From NCBI GenBank assembly GCA_021785335.1, contig JAJYFW010000026.1, positions 1 to 10,608 on the forward strand: 10,608 bases of DNA, given 5' to 3'. The notes below the pieces were generated by a model, which did not search any database, was not told where the DNA came from, and saw nothing but the letters and a program-made list of their open reading frames with translations. Made by a program: the position numbers and the translations under genes. This DNA is from Pseudomonadota bacterium (lineage in GTDB: Bacteria; Pseudomonadota; Alphaproteobacteria; Acetobacterales; Acetobacteraceae). Shown here piece by piece: positions 1 through 6,672 of this stretch. Within the stretch, counting starts at the first letter, position 1. Each line of letters opens with the position of its first letter.

Positions 1-893
1 TTGCCCAGGATCCCCGTCGGCCGGAACACCAGGAACAGGATCAGGAAGGCGAAGACGAACACGTCCTTCCACTGCCCGCCTATGCCCGGGATCTGCGTGC
101 CGAACGCCTCCAGCAGGCCGAGGAGCAAGCCGCCCAGCATGGCGCCGGGAATGTTGCCGATGCCCCCGATCACCGCGGCCGTGAACGCCTTGAGCCCGAT
201 CAGGAAGCCCATGAAGAAGTTGATGCTGCCGTAATAGACGCCGGCCAGCACGCCGGACGCTGCGGCCAGCGCCGAGCCGATGAAGAATGTCAGCGCGATG
301 GTGCGGTTGACGTCGATGCCCATCAGCCGGCACGCGTCCTGGTCGATCGCGATCGCGCGCATCGCCCTTCCGTATCGCGTGCGCGAGACGAACAGCTCTA
401 GCACCACCATCAGCACGATGGAGGTGCCGACCAGCACCATCTGCGTGTACGTCACGTGCACCAGGCCGAGATCGATGCCGGTGAAGCCGAGATCCGTGCT
501 GAACGCGGTGAACTGCCCGCCGGTGAAAGCGAGCACCGTGTTCTCCAGCAGCATCGAGACCGCGAGTGCCGTGATCAGCACGGAAAGCTTCGGCGCCTCG
601 CGCAGCGGCCGGTAGGCGACGCGGTCGATCACCACGCCGAGCATCCCCACCGCCACCATGCTGAGCAGGATCGAGGGCACGATCCCCGCCCAGCCGGCGC
701 CGAGCCAGCCGGAGAACAGCGACAGGCAGCCGAAGCCCGCGAAGGCGCCCACCATGTAGAGGTCGCCGTGCGCGAAGTTCAGCAGCTTGATGACGCCGTA
801 GACCATCGAGTAGCCCAGCGCCACGAGCGCATAGAACGAGCCGAGGATAAGCCCGTTCGCCAGCTGCTGCAGCAGTATTTCCTGGAGCGGCAT
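1..893 (-). CDS. livH: Branched-chain amino acid ABC transporter permease LivH (3' end beyond the window)
   Basis: This is an inner-membrane permease subunit of a LIV-type (HAAT family) ABC importer; with LivM it forms the channel for substrate handed over by the periplasmic LivK protein. Reading the minus strand from the ATG at 893-891 gives 297 codons with no stop. Family hallmarks are clear: NFAHGDLYMVGAF near residue 40, AYRPLR near residue 93, and KAFTAAVIGGIGNIPGAM followed by GGLLLGLLE in the last quarter. The frame leaves the window at FRPTGILG, normally a few residues from the LivH end, so almost the whole protein is present. Several long hydrophobic segments alternate with short polar loops. 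An AGGAGG Shine-Dalgarno at 903-908 fixes the start. livK ends 45 bp upstream, so the two are one operon; livM, livG and livF are expected beyond the left edge. The start codon lies inside a strong inverted repeat. Identity is certain; the transported substrate is not. Confidence 0.95.
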   Translation of the reverse strand, partial: MPLQEILLQQLANGLILGSFYALVALGYSMVYGVIKLLNFAHGDLYMVGAFAGFGCLSLFSGWLGAGWAGIVPSILLSMVAVGMLGVVIDRVAYRPLREAPKLSVLITALAVSMLLENTVLAFTGGQFTAFSTDLGFTGIDLGLVHVTYTQMVLVGTSIVLMVVLELFVSRTRYGRAMRAIAIDQDACRLMGIDVNRTIALTFFIGSALAAASGVLAGVYYGSINFFMGFLIGLKAFTAAVIGGIGNIPGAMLGGLLLGLLEAFGTQIPGIGGQWKDVFVFAFLILFLVFRPTGILG

Positions 894-922
894 CCCGCCG
901 TGCCTCCTGCGCGGGATGCCGC
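887..922 (-). promoter_or_regulatory. Stem-loop enclosing the livH Shine-Dalgarno and start codon
   Basis: Positions 887-898 and 911-922 are a perfect 12-bp inverted repeat (GCGGCATCCCGC in the message, pairing with GCGGGATGCCGC) around a 12-nt loop. In the livK-livH transcript the loop exposes the AGGAGG ribosome binding site (903-908), while the livH AUG (893-891) sits in the 3' arm. The stem begins 16 nt after the livK stop. The structure is seen directly. That it lowers LivH translation or protects the livK 3' end from exonucleases is inference from how intercistronic hairpins work in other binding-protein transporter operons, such as malE-malF. Confidence 0.7.
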
Positions 923-938
923 GTTCAGTGAACCTTCG

Positions 939-2087
939 TCACGGCGCCTTCGGGGCACCGGGGCCGTTATAGAGCGTCCACTTGCCGCCCTCGCCCAGCA
1001 ACACCACGAAGTTGCTGCGCGCGAGCGTGTTCTGGGGCGTGAAGCTGATCGGCCCGGCAACGCCCTTGAAGTCCTTCGTCGCCTTCAATGCCGCGACGAT
1101 CTTCGCCTTGTCGGGGCCGCCCGCGACCTGGATCGCGTGCGCCATCAGCATCATCCCGTCGTAGGACAGCGTCGAGTAAGGGCCCGGCTGCTGGTGGAAC
1201 TGCTTGACGTATTGCTCCGTGAAGAGCTTGGCCGACGGCAGGAAGTTCGCCGTCGGGTTGGAGAAGCAGTAGACGCCGTTGGCTGCCGGCCCCGCGAGCT
1301 GGAACAGCTTCGGCGAGTTGCTGCCGTCGCCCAGCGCGATCATGCCGGTATAGCCGCCCTGGCGGAGCTGTTTCAGCAGCAACGCGCCGTCGGCGTAGTA
1401 GGCGGTCCAGAACACGGCATCCGGCTTGGCGGCGCGGATCTTGGTCACCACGGCGGAGAAGTCCTGCTCGCCCTTGCTGACCACCTCGTAGTCCACGACC
1501 TTGTCGCCCATCTTTTCCCACGCCGCGCGCGTGAGCTTGGCGAGGTCGGCGGAATAGGCGTCGCCCTCGTTGATGATGGCGATGGTCTTGATGCCCTTTG
1601 CCTTGAACAGGTCGACCGCTGTCTTCACCTGGTCATAGCCGGTGGAGTTGATCATGAACGCGTTGCCGGGGTTGGCCCCGATCAGCGCCGTCGAGTTCGA
1701 CGCGGTGATCACGAACGGCACATGCGCGTCGCCGTAGATCTTGAGCGTCGGCAGCGTGGCGCCGGAGCAGTAGCCGCCGACGACGCCGGTCACGCCCTGG
1801 GAGACCAGCTTGCTCGCGGCGTTCACCGCCGCCTGCGGGTCGCAGGCGCTGTCGCCCGGGATGATTTCAATCTTGTCGCCGAGCACGCCGCCCTTGGCGT
1901 TGATCTGGTCGGCGGCCATGCGGATCGCGTTCAGCATGTCGATGCCGTAGGGCGCCTCGGAGCCGCTGGTCGGCACCTGCGCGCCGATCTTGATCGTGGC
2001 CGCGAGCGCGGGTGCGCTGCCCGCGAGACCCAGCGCCAGCGCCGCGACGGCCGCGGCGATACCCCTCGTTGTTCTGCCGAGTGACAT
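939..2087 (-). CDS. livK: ABC transporter periplasmic substrate-binding protein, LivK family
   Basis: This 382-residue protein is the periplasmic receptor of the LIV-type importer. It captures an amino acid or related small ligand and delivers it to the LivH/LivM permease. Residues 1-29 are a Sec signal peptide: basic MSLGRTTRG, a hydrophobic alanine/leucine core, then cleavage after ALA before ATIKIGAQ. The mature part is a type I periplasmic binding fold: IKIGAQVPTSG at the first strand, AADQINAKGGVLG, GVVGGYCSGAT in the ligand-site region, and FWTAYYADGALLLKQLRQ. Cys82 and Cys107 sit where the LIV-binding proteins have their disulfide; Cys274 is additional. The start at 2087 is chosen because a GGGAGG motif at 2096-2101 precedes it and it begins the signal peptide; the frame stays open upstream but without signal-like sequence. 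The gene is first in the operon, with livH 45 bp downstream. The ligand could be leucine/isoleucine/valine, another amino acid or an amide; the sequence alone does not decide. Confidence 0.93.
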   Translation of the reverse strand: MSLGRTTRGIAAAVAALALGLAGSAPALAATIKIGAQVPTSGSEAPYGIDMLNAIRMAADQINAKGGVLGDKIEIIPGDSACDPQAAVNAASKLVSQGVTGVVGGYCSGATLPTLKIYGDAHVPFVITASNSTALIGANPGNAFMINSTGYDQVKTAVDLFKAKGIKTIAIINEGDAYSADLAKLTRAAWEKMGDKVVDYEVVSKGEQDFSAVVTKIRAAKPDAVFWTAYYADGALLLKQLRQGGYTGMIALGDGSNSPKLFQLAGPAANGVYCFSNPTANFLPSAKLFTEQYVKQFHQQPGPYSTLSYDGMMLMAHAIQVAGGPDKAKIVAALKATKDFKGVAGPISFTPQNTLARSNFVVLLGEGGKWTLYNGPGAPKAP

Positions 2088-2174
2088 TCTTCGTGCCTCC
2101 CTGTTCCTTCGGTTCGTCCGAGGCCGGCTGCTGCCGTGCGCGCACGGGTCGCCCCACAGCCCCGCGTGACGTTC

Positions 2175-2204
2175 ACTATGGGCGCGCCCGGCGCCAAATG
2201 CCAA
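2175..2204 (-). promoter_or_regulatory. Candidate sigma-70 promoter of livK-livH
   Basis: On the minus strand TTGGCA (2204-2199, five of six to TTGACA) is followed after 18 bp by CATAGT (2180-2175, four of six to TATAAT). Transcription would start near 2168 and give a leader of about 80 nt before livK. It lies in the 190-bp gap between the divergent livK and sapC genes. This is a pattern match only; no operator is obvious. Confidence 0.4.
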
Positions 2205-2277
2205 CCCCTCCCGGTGGCCGCGGGGGGCGCGGGGAGGGGGAATTGCCCGCGCAGCGCGCCTGCCTCACACTCACCCC

Positions 2278-3045
2278 ATGTCCGAGACCGCGCCCCAACC
2301 GGCACCACCCCGTCCCGCGCTGCCGCTCTTCTTCAACAGCGTGGAGGCCATTTCGCCGGAGCGGCACGGCGGCCTGCGCCTCGACCGCGGCGCAGGCTTC
2401 GCCTTCGCGGCACGCGGGCAGACCGTGCCGCTCGGCCTCGGCGAGTTCGAGCAGGCCTCGCGCCACTACCCAATCCTCTTCACCGCCGGTGCAGCACCCA
2501 CCCCCGTCGTGCTGATGGGCCTCGCCGACACCGGCAACGTGTTCATCCTGCCGGACGGGTCCTGGCGGAAGGACGCCTATGTGCCCGCCTATCTGCGCGC
2601 CTACCCCTTCGTTTATGTCGAGGACCGGGCGCGCAACGCCTCCTTCGTCGGCATGGACCCCACCGCCCATTGCCTCAACACCGGCCAGGGCGCCGTGCTG
2701 TTCGAGGACGGCAAGCCCTCCGCCGCGCTCAACGACGCGATCAATTTCTGCAACGCCTTCCGCGACAACCTCGCCGCCGCCGCCGCCTTCGGCCGCGCCA
2801 TGGAATCGGCCGCCCTGCTGCGCGAGGAGGAGGCGACGATCCGCTACACCGGCGGCGGCGCCGGGCGCGTGCGCGGCTTCAAGGTGCTGCAGCCGGACCG
2901 GCTGGACGCGGTGCCGGACGAAACCTTCCTCGACTGGCGCCGGCGCGGCTGGATCGGCCCGATCTACGCGCATCTCAACTCCGCCGGGCGCTGGGGACGG
3001 CTGATGGAGCTTGCCGCCCAGCTTCCGCGCCCGCCGCAACCATGA
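2278..3045 (+). CDS. SapC family protein
   Basis: This 255-residue soluble protein has no signal peptide and matches the SapC family (PF07277), named after a gene of the Campylobacter fetus S-layer locus. The molecular function of the family in proteobacteria is not established. Family-like stretches are EFEQASRHYPILF at residues 56-68, GNVFILPDGSWRKDAYVPAY at 86-105 leading into LRAYPFVYVED, the central GQGAVLFEDGKPS at 136-148, and the C-terminal GPIYAHLNSAGRWGRLMEL at 227-245. Length fits the family. The ATG at 2278 has no good Shine-Dalgarno; a purine-rich GGGGAGGGGG at 2231-2240 is too distant, so the start is the least certain part. It is divergent from livK, and the agmatinase-type gene starts only 13 bp after its stop, which suggests one transcript with translational coupling. 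Family assignment is firm; any role at the envelope is inference from the family name. Confidence 0.8.
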   Translation: MSETAPQPAPPRPALPLFFNSVEAISPERHGGLRLDRGAGFAFAARGQTVPLGLGEFEQASRHYPILFTAGAAPTPVVLMGLADTGNVFILPDGSWRKDAYVPAYLRAYPFVYVEDRARNASFVGMDPTAHCLNTGQGAVLFEDGKPSAALNDAINFCNAFRDNLAAAAAFGRAMESAALLREEEATIRYTGGGAGRVRGFKVLQPDRLDAVPDETFLDWRRRGWIGPIYAHLNSAGRWGRLMELAAQLPRPPQP

Positions 3046-3058
3046 CGAGGTCGTAACG

Positions 3059-4096
3059 ATGCATCCGGACAAACTCGCTGCCCTGCGCGCCCGCTACGCT
3101 GGCCGCGACCGCGAGACCGAGACCGTCGACGACCCTGCCTTCCGCCGCGCCTTCGAGCTTTCCGCCGGCATCAGTGCGGGGAAGGGCGGGCGGAAACCCT
3201 ATGCCGGCATCCCGACGCTGCTCGGCGCGCCAGGGCGGCTCGACAGCGACATCACGGGGCTCGAGGTGGCACTGTTCGGCGTGCCGATGGATCTCGGCGT
3301 CACCAACCGCGCGGGCAGCCGGCTCGGGCCGCGCGCCATCCGCAACATCGAGCGCATCGGCCCCTACCACCCCGTCCACCGCATTGCTCCCGTGGGCGAA
3401 CTCGCCTGCGCCGATATCGGTGACGTTCCGTTCCGAAGCCGTTACAGCCCCGAGCAGTCGATGGAGGACATCGAGGTCTTCGTGGACCGGCTGCGCCGCG
3501 CCGGCGTGCGTCCGCTCGCGATCGGCGGCGACCACTCCATCACCTATCCCATCCTGCGCGCGCTCGGCCGCGAGAAGCCGCTCGGCCTCGTGCATATCGA
3601 CGCGCATTGCGACACCTCGGGCCTGCTCGAGGGCAGCCGCTTCCACCATGGCGGACCGTTCCGCCAGGCCGTGCTCGACGGTGTTCTGGATCCGGAACGG
3701 ACCATCCAGATCGGCATCCGCGGCTCGGCAGAGATGCTCTACGAGTTCTCCTACGTCTCCGGCATGACGGTGATCCACGCCGAGGAGGTCGATGCGCTCG
3801 GCGTGGAGGCGATCGTCGCGCGCGCCCGCGCCGTGGTCGGAGACGAGCCCTTCTATCTTACCTTCGACATCGACAGCCTCGACCCCGCCTTCGCGCCGGG
3901 CACCGGCACGCCGGAGATCGCCGGGCTCACACCGAGGGAGGCGGTCGCCATCCTGCGCGGCCTCGCGGGGCTGGAACTGGCCGGTGGGGATGTGGTGGAG
4001 GTGGCTCCGCCATACGATCCCAGCACCGTCACGGCGCAGCTTGGTGCCGCCCTTGCCTTCGAGATCCTCGCGCTGATGGCGCTGAAGCGCCCCTGA
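3059..4096 (+). CDS. speB: Agmatinase / guanidino-acid hydrolase of the ureohydrolase family
   Basis: This 345-residue protein is a dinuclear manganese ureohydrolase of the arginase/agmatinase family. Members hydrolyse a guanidino group to urea, agmatine giving putrescine in the best-known case. All metal-ligand motifs are intact: GGDHS at 156-160 (His159), DAHCD at 181-185 (Asp181, His183, Asp185), and FDIDSLDPAFAPGTGTPE at 269-286 (Asp270, Asp272). Other family blocks are YAGIPTLLGAP near 48-58, GVPMDLGVTNRAGSRLGPRA at 74-93 and DVVEVAPPYD at 311-320. The N-terminus is about 40 residues longer than E. coli SpeB (306 aa), as in many alphaproteobacterial agmatinase-annotated enzymes. The ATG at 3059 is preferred because GAGG at 3047-3050 lies 8 nt upstream; the frame is open further up into the end of sapC. 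The gene follows the SapC-family gene by 13 bp. The substrate is not proven: guanidinobutyrate, guanidinopropionate or guanidine hydrolases share these motifs. Confidence 0.9.
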   Translation: MHPDKLAALRARYAGRDRETETVDDPAFRRAFELSAGISAGKGGRKPYAGIPTLLGAPGRLDSDITGLEVALFGVPMDLGVTNRAGSRLGPRAIRNIERIGPYHPVHRIAPVGELACADIGDVPFRSRYSPEQSMEDIEVFVDRLRRAGVRPLAIGGDHSITYPILRALGREKPLGLVHIDAHCDTSGLLEGSRFHHGGPFRQAVLDGVLDPERTIQIGIRGSAEMLYEFSYVSGMTVIHAEEVDALGVEAIVARARAVVGDEPFYLTFDIDSLDPAFAPGTGTPEIAGLTPREAVAILRGLAGLELAGGDVVEVAPPYDPSTVTAQLGAALAFEILALMALKRP

Positions 4097-4138
4097 GCAG
4101 GGGCCGGCGTCTCGCCCGCCGCCGCCGCCGCGCCGGCC
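4089..4138 (+). other. Two overlapping stem-loops at the 3' end of the agmatinase-type gene
   Basis: GCCCCTG (4089-4095) pairs with CAGGGGC (4098-4104), a stem across the stop codon. GGCCGGCG (4102-4109) pairs with CGCCGGCC (4131-4138) over a GCC-rich 21-nt loop. They share bases 4102-4104, so both cannot form fully at once. No U-tract follows directly, so this is at best a non-canonical terminator or mRNA 3' end stabiliser. Stems of 7-8 bp are common by chance in DNA this GC-rich. Confidence 0.3.
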
Positions 4139-4157
4139 AGACAAGAATTTGTTGCAT

Positions 4158-4186
4158 TTAGACACGTTCTGGACGTCAGATATCTT
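4158..4186 (+). promoter_or_regulatory. Candidate promoter of tetR with an operator-like spacer
   Basis: TTAGAC (4158-4163) and TATCTT (4181-4186) are 17 bp apart and lie in an unusually AT-rich patch of the intergenic region. The spacer holds ACGT-N5-ACGT (4164-4176) within GACACGTTCTGGACGTC (4161-4177), a plausible site for autorepression by the TetR product. A related arrangement occurs before the lipoprotein gene. Predicted transcription start is near 4193, leaving a leader of about 75 nt. Pattern match only. Confidence 0.4.
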
Positions 4187-4267
4187 TTGGCGGCGCCAAG
4201 CTGCGAGTTCGAGCAGTTCGCCAGCGCCGTGCGTCCATGCCGGCTCAACCTTGTTCGGAGCGCCGCC

Positions 4268-4930
4268 ATGTCAGCCATGCTTCGTGCGCCACCCATTGCC
4301 GTCGAACGCCGTCGCCACCGCCGTGGCCGCCCCCCGCGGGAGATTGCCGCGGCGCTGACCGCCACCATCGTCGAGGCCGCGATGCGCGGCTTCCTCGAAG
4401 ACGGCTATGCCGCCACCAGCCTCGAACGCATCGCCGCCCAGGCCGGCGTCTCCAAGCGCACCCTGTATGCGCGCTTCCGCGACAAGCCGGCACTGTTCGC
4501 CGCCGCCGTCGCCGCCCTCGTCGCGCGGTGGAGCGCCCGTTACCCGGAGCCGGTGGCCGCCGTGCCCGACCTCGCCGCCGCGCTTAGCGAGGCCGGCCGG
4601 CAGATGCTCGACGTCGGGTTGTCGGCGGACGGGCTGGCGCTGTTCCGCCTCGTCGTCGCCGAGGGCTCGCGCGTTCCCAACCTCGCCGGGATCCTAGCCA
4701 AGGCCGGTGCCGGCGTGGGCATCGAGCGGGTCGCCGCCTTGCTCGCCACCCACGGCGCCGTGGAACCGATGGTGCTGGCCGAGCAGTTCCAGCGCCTGGT
4801 GCTGACCGGACCACAGCTGCGCGCGCTCGGGCTCGGGGCACCGTTGGACGAGTCGGGGCGGACCGCCTGGCTGCGGAACTGCGTCGGCGTGATTCTCGCC
4901 GCCACGCACGCGAACGCCAGCCCGATCTGA
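4268..4930 (+). CDS. TetR/AcrR family transcriptional regulator
   Basis: This 220-residue protein is a TetR-type DNA-binding regulator, normally a dimeric repressor released by a small ligand. After a basic N-terminal arm (RRRHRRGRPP, 14-23) comes the TetR_N helix-turn-helix: GYAATSLERIAAQAGVSKRT (46-65) followed by LYARFRDKPALF. The rest is helical; LALFRLVVAEGSRVPNLAG (123-141) and LAEQFQRLVLTGPQL (170-184) resemble the AefR-like C-terminal domain. I take the ATG at 4268 because GGAG at 4257-4260 is 7 nt upstream. The frame is open to 4187, but the extra residues look non-coding and overlap the promoter candidate; ATG at 4277 is an alternative. It stands alone between the agmatinase-type gene (171 bp before) and the small lipoprotein gene (126 bp after), both on the same strand. 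Autoregulation and control of the lipoprotein are inferred from shared upstream sequence. The ligand is unknown. Confidence 0.9.
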   Translation: MSAMLRAPPIAVERRRHRRGRPPREIAAALTATIVEAAMRGFLEDGYAATSLERIAAQAGVSKRTLYARFRDKPALFAAAVAALVARWSARYPEPVAAVPDLAAALSEAGRQMLDVGLSADGLALFRLVVAEGSRVPNLAGILAKAGAGVGIERVAALLATHGAVEPMVLAEQFQRLVLTGPQLRALGLGAPLDESGRTAWLRNCVGVILAATHANASPI

Positions 4931-4984
4931 AGTCCGGGAGCCTGAAATCCCCGGCGCTGTTGCATTTCGAGATGAAAAGCACCA

Positions 4985-5000
4985 GTCACGTTTACATGAC
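4985..5000. promoter_or_regulatory. Imperfect palindrome upstream of the lipoprotein gene, candidate TetR operator
   Basis: GTCACGTTTACATGAC has 7-bp arms (GTCACGT and ACATGAC) with one mismatch around a TT centre, a size and symmetry usual for TetR-family operators. It lies 57 bp before the lipoprotein start and overlaps a -35-like TTTACA (4991-4996), though no convincing -10 follows. The left half resembles GACACGTT in the tetR promoter, and both sites are followed by GACGTC. A 10-bp identical word, TGTTGCATTT, precedes both (4150-4159 and 4958-4967). Binding is inference. Confidence 0.35.
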
Positions 5001-5017
5001 GTCCCCATCCTGAGGAT

Positions 5018-5038
5018 GTCGGCGACAGGCCGACGTTT
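5018..5038 (+). terminator. Terminator-like hairpin between tetR and the lipoprotein gene
   Basis: GTCGGC (5018-5023) pairs perfectly with GCCGAC (5029-5034) around the loop GACAG, and GTTTT follows at once. This would suit a weak intrinsic terminator for tetR, or an attenuator in the leader of the lipoprotein gene, whose ribosome binding site begins 4 nt later. A second small stem, CATCC/GGATG (5006-5018), directly precedes it. The short T-run keeps confidence modest. Confidence 0.4.
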
Positions 5039-5056
5039 TCCGGGGAGGACCCCACG

Positions 5057-5281
5057 ATGTCCCGTCACCATCCCGCCCGCGCTGGCCTCGTTATCCTTGC
5101 CGCGCTGGCGCTTGCCGGCTGCGTCGTCGCGCCCGGCTACGGCCGCTACCGCCCCATGGCCTATGACGGCTATCAGCGCCGCCCGGCGGCCTTCGAACAT
5201 GCCGGTTTTGGCTATGCGTATGCCCAGCCGCCGGTCGCCTACGTCCGCCCGATGCAACCGCAATACGGCTTCTGGCACTGA
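5057..5281 (+). CDS. Small tyrosine-rich lipoprotein of unknown function
   Basis: This 74-residue protein is a predicted lipoprotein. A short basic start (MSRHHPARAG) and a hydrophobic stretch lead to the lipobox LAGC, with Cys22 as the lipidation site and VVAP after it, compatible with outer-membrane sorting. The mature 53 residues are rich in Tyr, Pro, Gly and aromatic residues (GYGRYRPMAYDGYQRR, FGYAYAQPP, PQYGFW), look disordered, and end in Trp-His. I recognise no domain. Translation is well supported: GGGGAGG at 5042-5048 is 8 nt before the ATG. It follows tetR on the same strand with hairpins and a palindromic candidate operator between them, so it may be a target of that regulator. 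It is short but real-looking because signal peptide, lipobox and ribosome binding site coincide. The function could be envelope maintenance or a stress response, but nothing in the sequence says which. Confidence 0.8.
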   Translation: MSRHHPARAGLVILAALALAGCVVAPGYGRYRPMAYDGYQRRPAAFEHAGFGYAYAQPPVAYVRPMQPQYGFWH

Positions 5282-5358
5282 GCGGCGGCTCGCGCGGGTG
5301 GCGTGCGCCTGGGGGAAGCTCCCTTGCCGGCGCCGCTCGCCCGCGCCATCACGGCCCG

Positions 5359-6672
5359 ATGCCGAAACCAAGCGCCCCCAAACCGAGTGCCAAGGCGCCC
5401 CGACCGCCGCGCGAAACCTCCCGCCCCAACGCCACTCCTCGCGACCCCACGCGGGAGGCCGCGTTCGCGCTGCTCGCCGCCGTGCTGGACCGCCGCCGCC
5501 CGCTGGATGACGCGCTGGACGCCCTGCCGCCGATCGACGCGCGAGACCGCGCCGCCGCGCACCGCCTTGCCGCCGCGACCCTGCGCCGGCTCGGCACGCT
5601 GGATGCGCTGCTGGAACCGCGCCTGCGCCGCGCGCCGCCGGATACCGTGCGCCACATCCTGCGTCTCGGCGCCGCCGCGCTGCTGGTGCTGCGGGATCCG
5701 CCGCACGCGGCCGTCTCCACCACCGTGGCGCTGGCACGCACGCGCGGGTTCGCGCCGTTCGCCGGGCTCGTGAACGCCGTGTTGCGCCGCGTGGCGGAGG
5801 AGCCGGACGCGCTCGCCGGCTTCGATGGCCCTCGGCTGGACACGCCCGCCTGGCTCTGGGCGAGCTGGGGGGCGGAGGCACGCGCCATCGCCGAGGCGCA
5901 CCAGCGCGAGGCGCCGCTGGACCTCACGTTGAAGCCGGGCGCGGCTCCCATCGCCGGCGCGGAGCTTCTGCCGACCGGGAGCCTGCGCCTGCCGCCCGGC
6001 ACGCCGGTCGCGTCACTTCCCGGCTACGATGCCGGCGATTTCTGGGTGCAGGATGCCGCCGCCGCCCTGCCCGCGCGGCTGCTCGCGCCCCAGCGGGGCG
6101 AGCGCATCGCCGATCTCTGCGCCGCCCCCGGCGGCAAGACCATGCAGCTTGCCGCCGCCGGGGCCGGCGTGATCGCGATCGACCGTGACGAGGTGCGCCT
6201 GCGCCGCGTGTCCGAGAACCTGTCCCGCACCCGGCTCACGTCGACGCTGGTCGCCGCCGATGCCCGCGCCTGGTCGCCCGAGGTCCCGCTCGACGCCGTG
6301 CTGCTGGATGCGCCGTGCAGCGCCACCGGCACAATCCGCCGCCACCCCGACATCCCGCACCTGCGCCGCCCGCGTGACATCGACGCGCTGGCCGCCACCC
6401 AGGACCAGCTGCTGGACGCCGCGGCCCGCGCGCTGCGCCCGGGCGGGCGGCTCATCTATGCCGTGTGCTCGCTGCAGCGCGAGGAGGGTGCGGCTCGCGT
6501 CGAGGCGGCGCTCGCCCGCCTGCCGCTCCGCCTCGAACCGTTCACGTCCGACGAGCTTCTGGCCGTTCCCGAAGCCCGCACGCGGGAAGGCTACCTGCGC
6601 ACCACTCCCGCGCTATGGCCGGAGCGCGGCGGCATGGACGGGTTCTTCGCCGCGCGGCTGATCCGCGTCTGA
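5359..6672 (+). CDS. rsmB: 16S rRNA (cytosine-C5)-methyltransferase RsmB
   Basis: This 437-residue cytoplasmic enzyme methylates C5 of a 16S rRNA cytosine (C967 in E. coli) using S-adenosylmethionine. Residues 1-30 are a Pro/Ala/Arg-rich tail. Residues about 31-145 form the NusB-like RNA-binding domain (TREAAFALLAAVLD, PFAGLVNAVLRRV), and the rest is the Rossmann methyltransferase. The SAM motif IADLCAAPGGKT is at 250-261. Motif IV, LLDAPCSATGTIRRHPD, has Cys320; motif VI, LIYAVCSLQREEG, has Cys370. These are the two cysteines used by RsmB-type enzymes for product release and catalysis respectively. Family length is usually about 430, so it is complete. No Shine-Dalgarno precedes the ATG at 5359, and no in-frame ATG, GTG or TTG was found in the gap back to the lipoprotein gene, so the start is accepted. 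It begins 77 bp after the lipoprotein gene and converges with nusG, 88 bp away; no convincing terminator is visible in that gap. Confidence 0.95.
   Translation: MPKPSAPKPSAKAPRPPRETSRPNATPRDPTREAAFALLAAVLDRRRPLDDALDALPPIDARDRAAAHRLAAATLRRLGTLDALLEPRLRRAPPDTVRHILRLGAAALLVLRDPPHAAVSTTVALARTRGFAPFAGLVNAVLRRVAEEPDALAGFDGPRLDTPAWLWASWGAEARAIAEAHQREAPLDLTLKPGAAPIAGAELLPTGSLRLPPGTPVASLPGYDAGDFWVQDAAAALPARLLAPQRGERIADLCAAPGGKTMQLAAAGAGVIAIDRDEVRLRRVSENLSRTRLTSTLVAADARAWSPEVPLDAVLLDAPCSATGTIRRHPDIPHLRRPRDIDALAATQDQLLDAAARALRPGGRLIYAVCSLQREEGAARVEAALARLPLRLEPFTSDELLAVPEARTREGYLRTTPALWPERGGMDGFFAARLIRV

Noticed and set aside
456..2084. Long plus-strand open frame of 542 codons
   Set aside because: It lies antisense to livH and livK, whose products match their families end to end. 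Its translation is Arg/His/Ala-rich without family motifs, as expected from a GC-rich shadow frame.
2205..2239. Inverted repeat CCCCTCCC/GGGAGGGG in the livK-sapC gap
   Set aside because: An 8-bp arm with a 19-bp spacer is expected many times by chance in this composition; no other support for an operator.
4111..4138. GCC-triplet run as a possible repeat element
   Set aside because: Only about five GCC units; ordinary for GC-rich intergenic DNA.
2176..4165. Two long minus-strand open frames (2176-3072 and 2975-4165)
   Set aside because: They are antisense to the SapC-family and agmatinase-type genes, lack recognisable motifs or ribosome binding sites, and reflect the third-position GC of the real genes.
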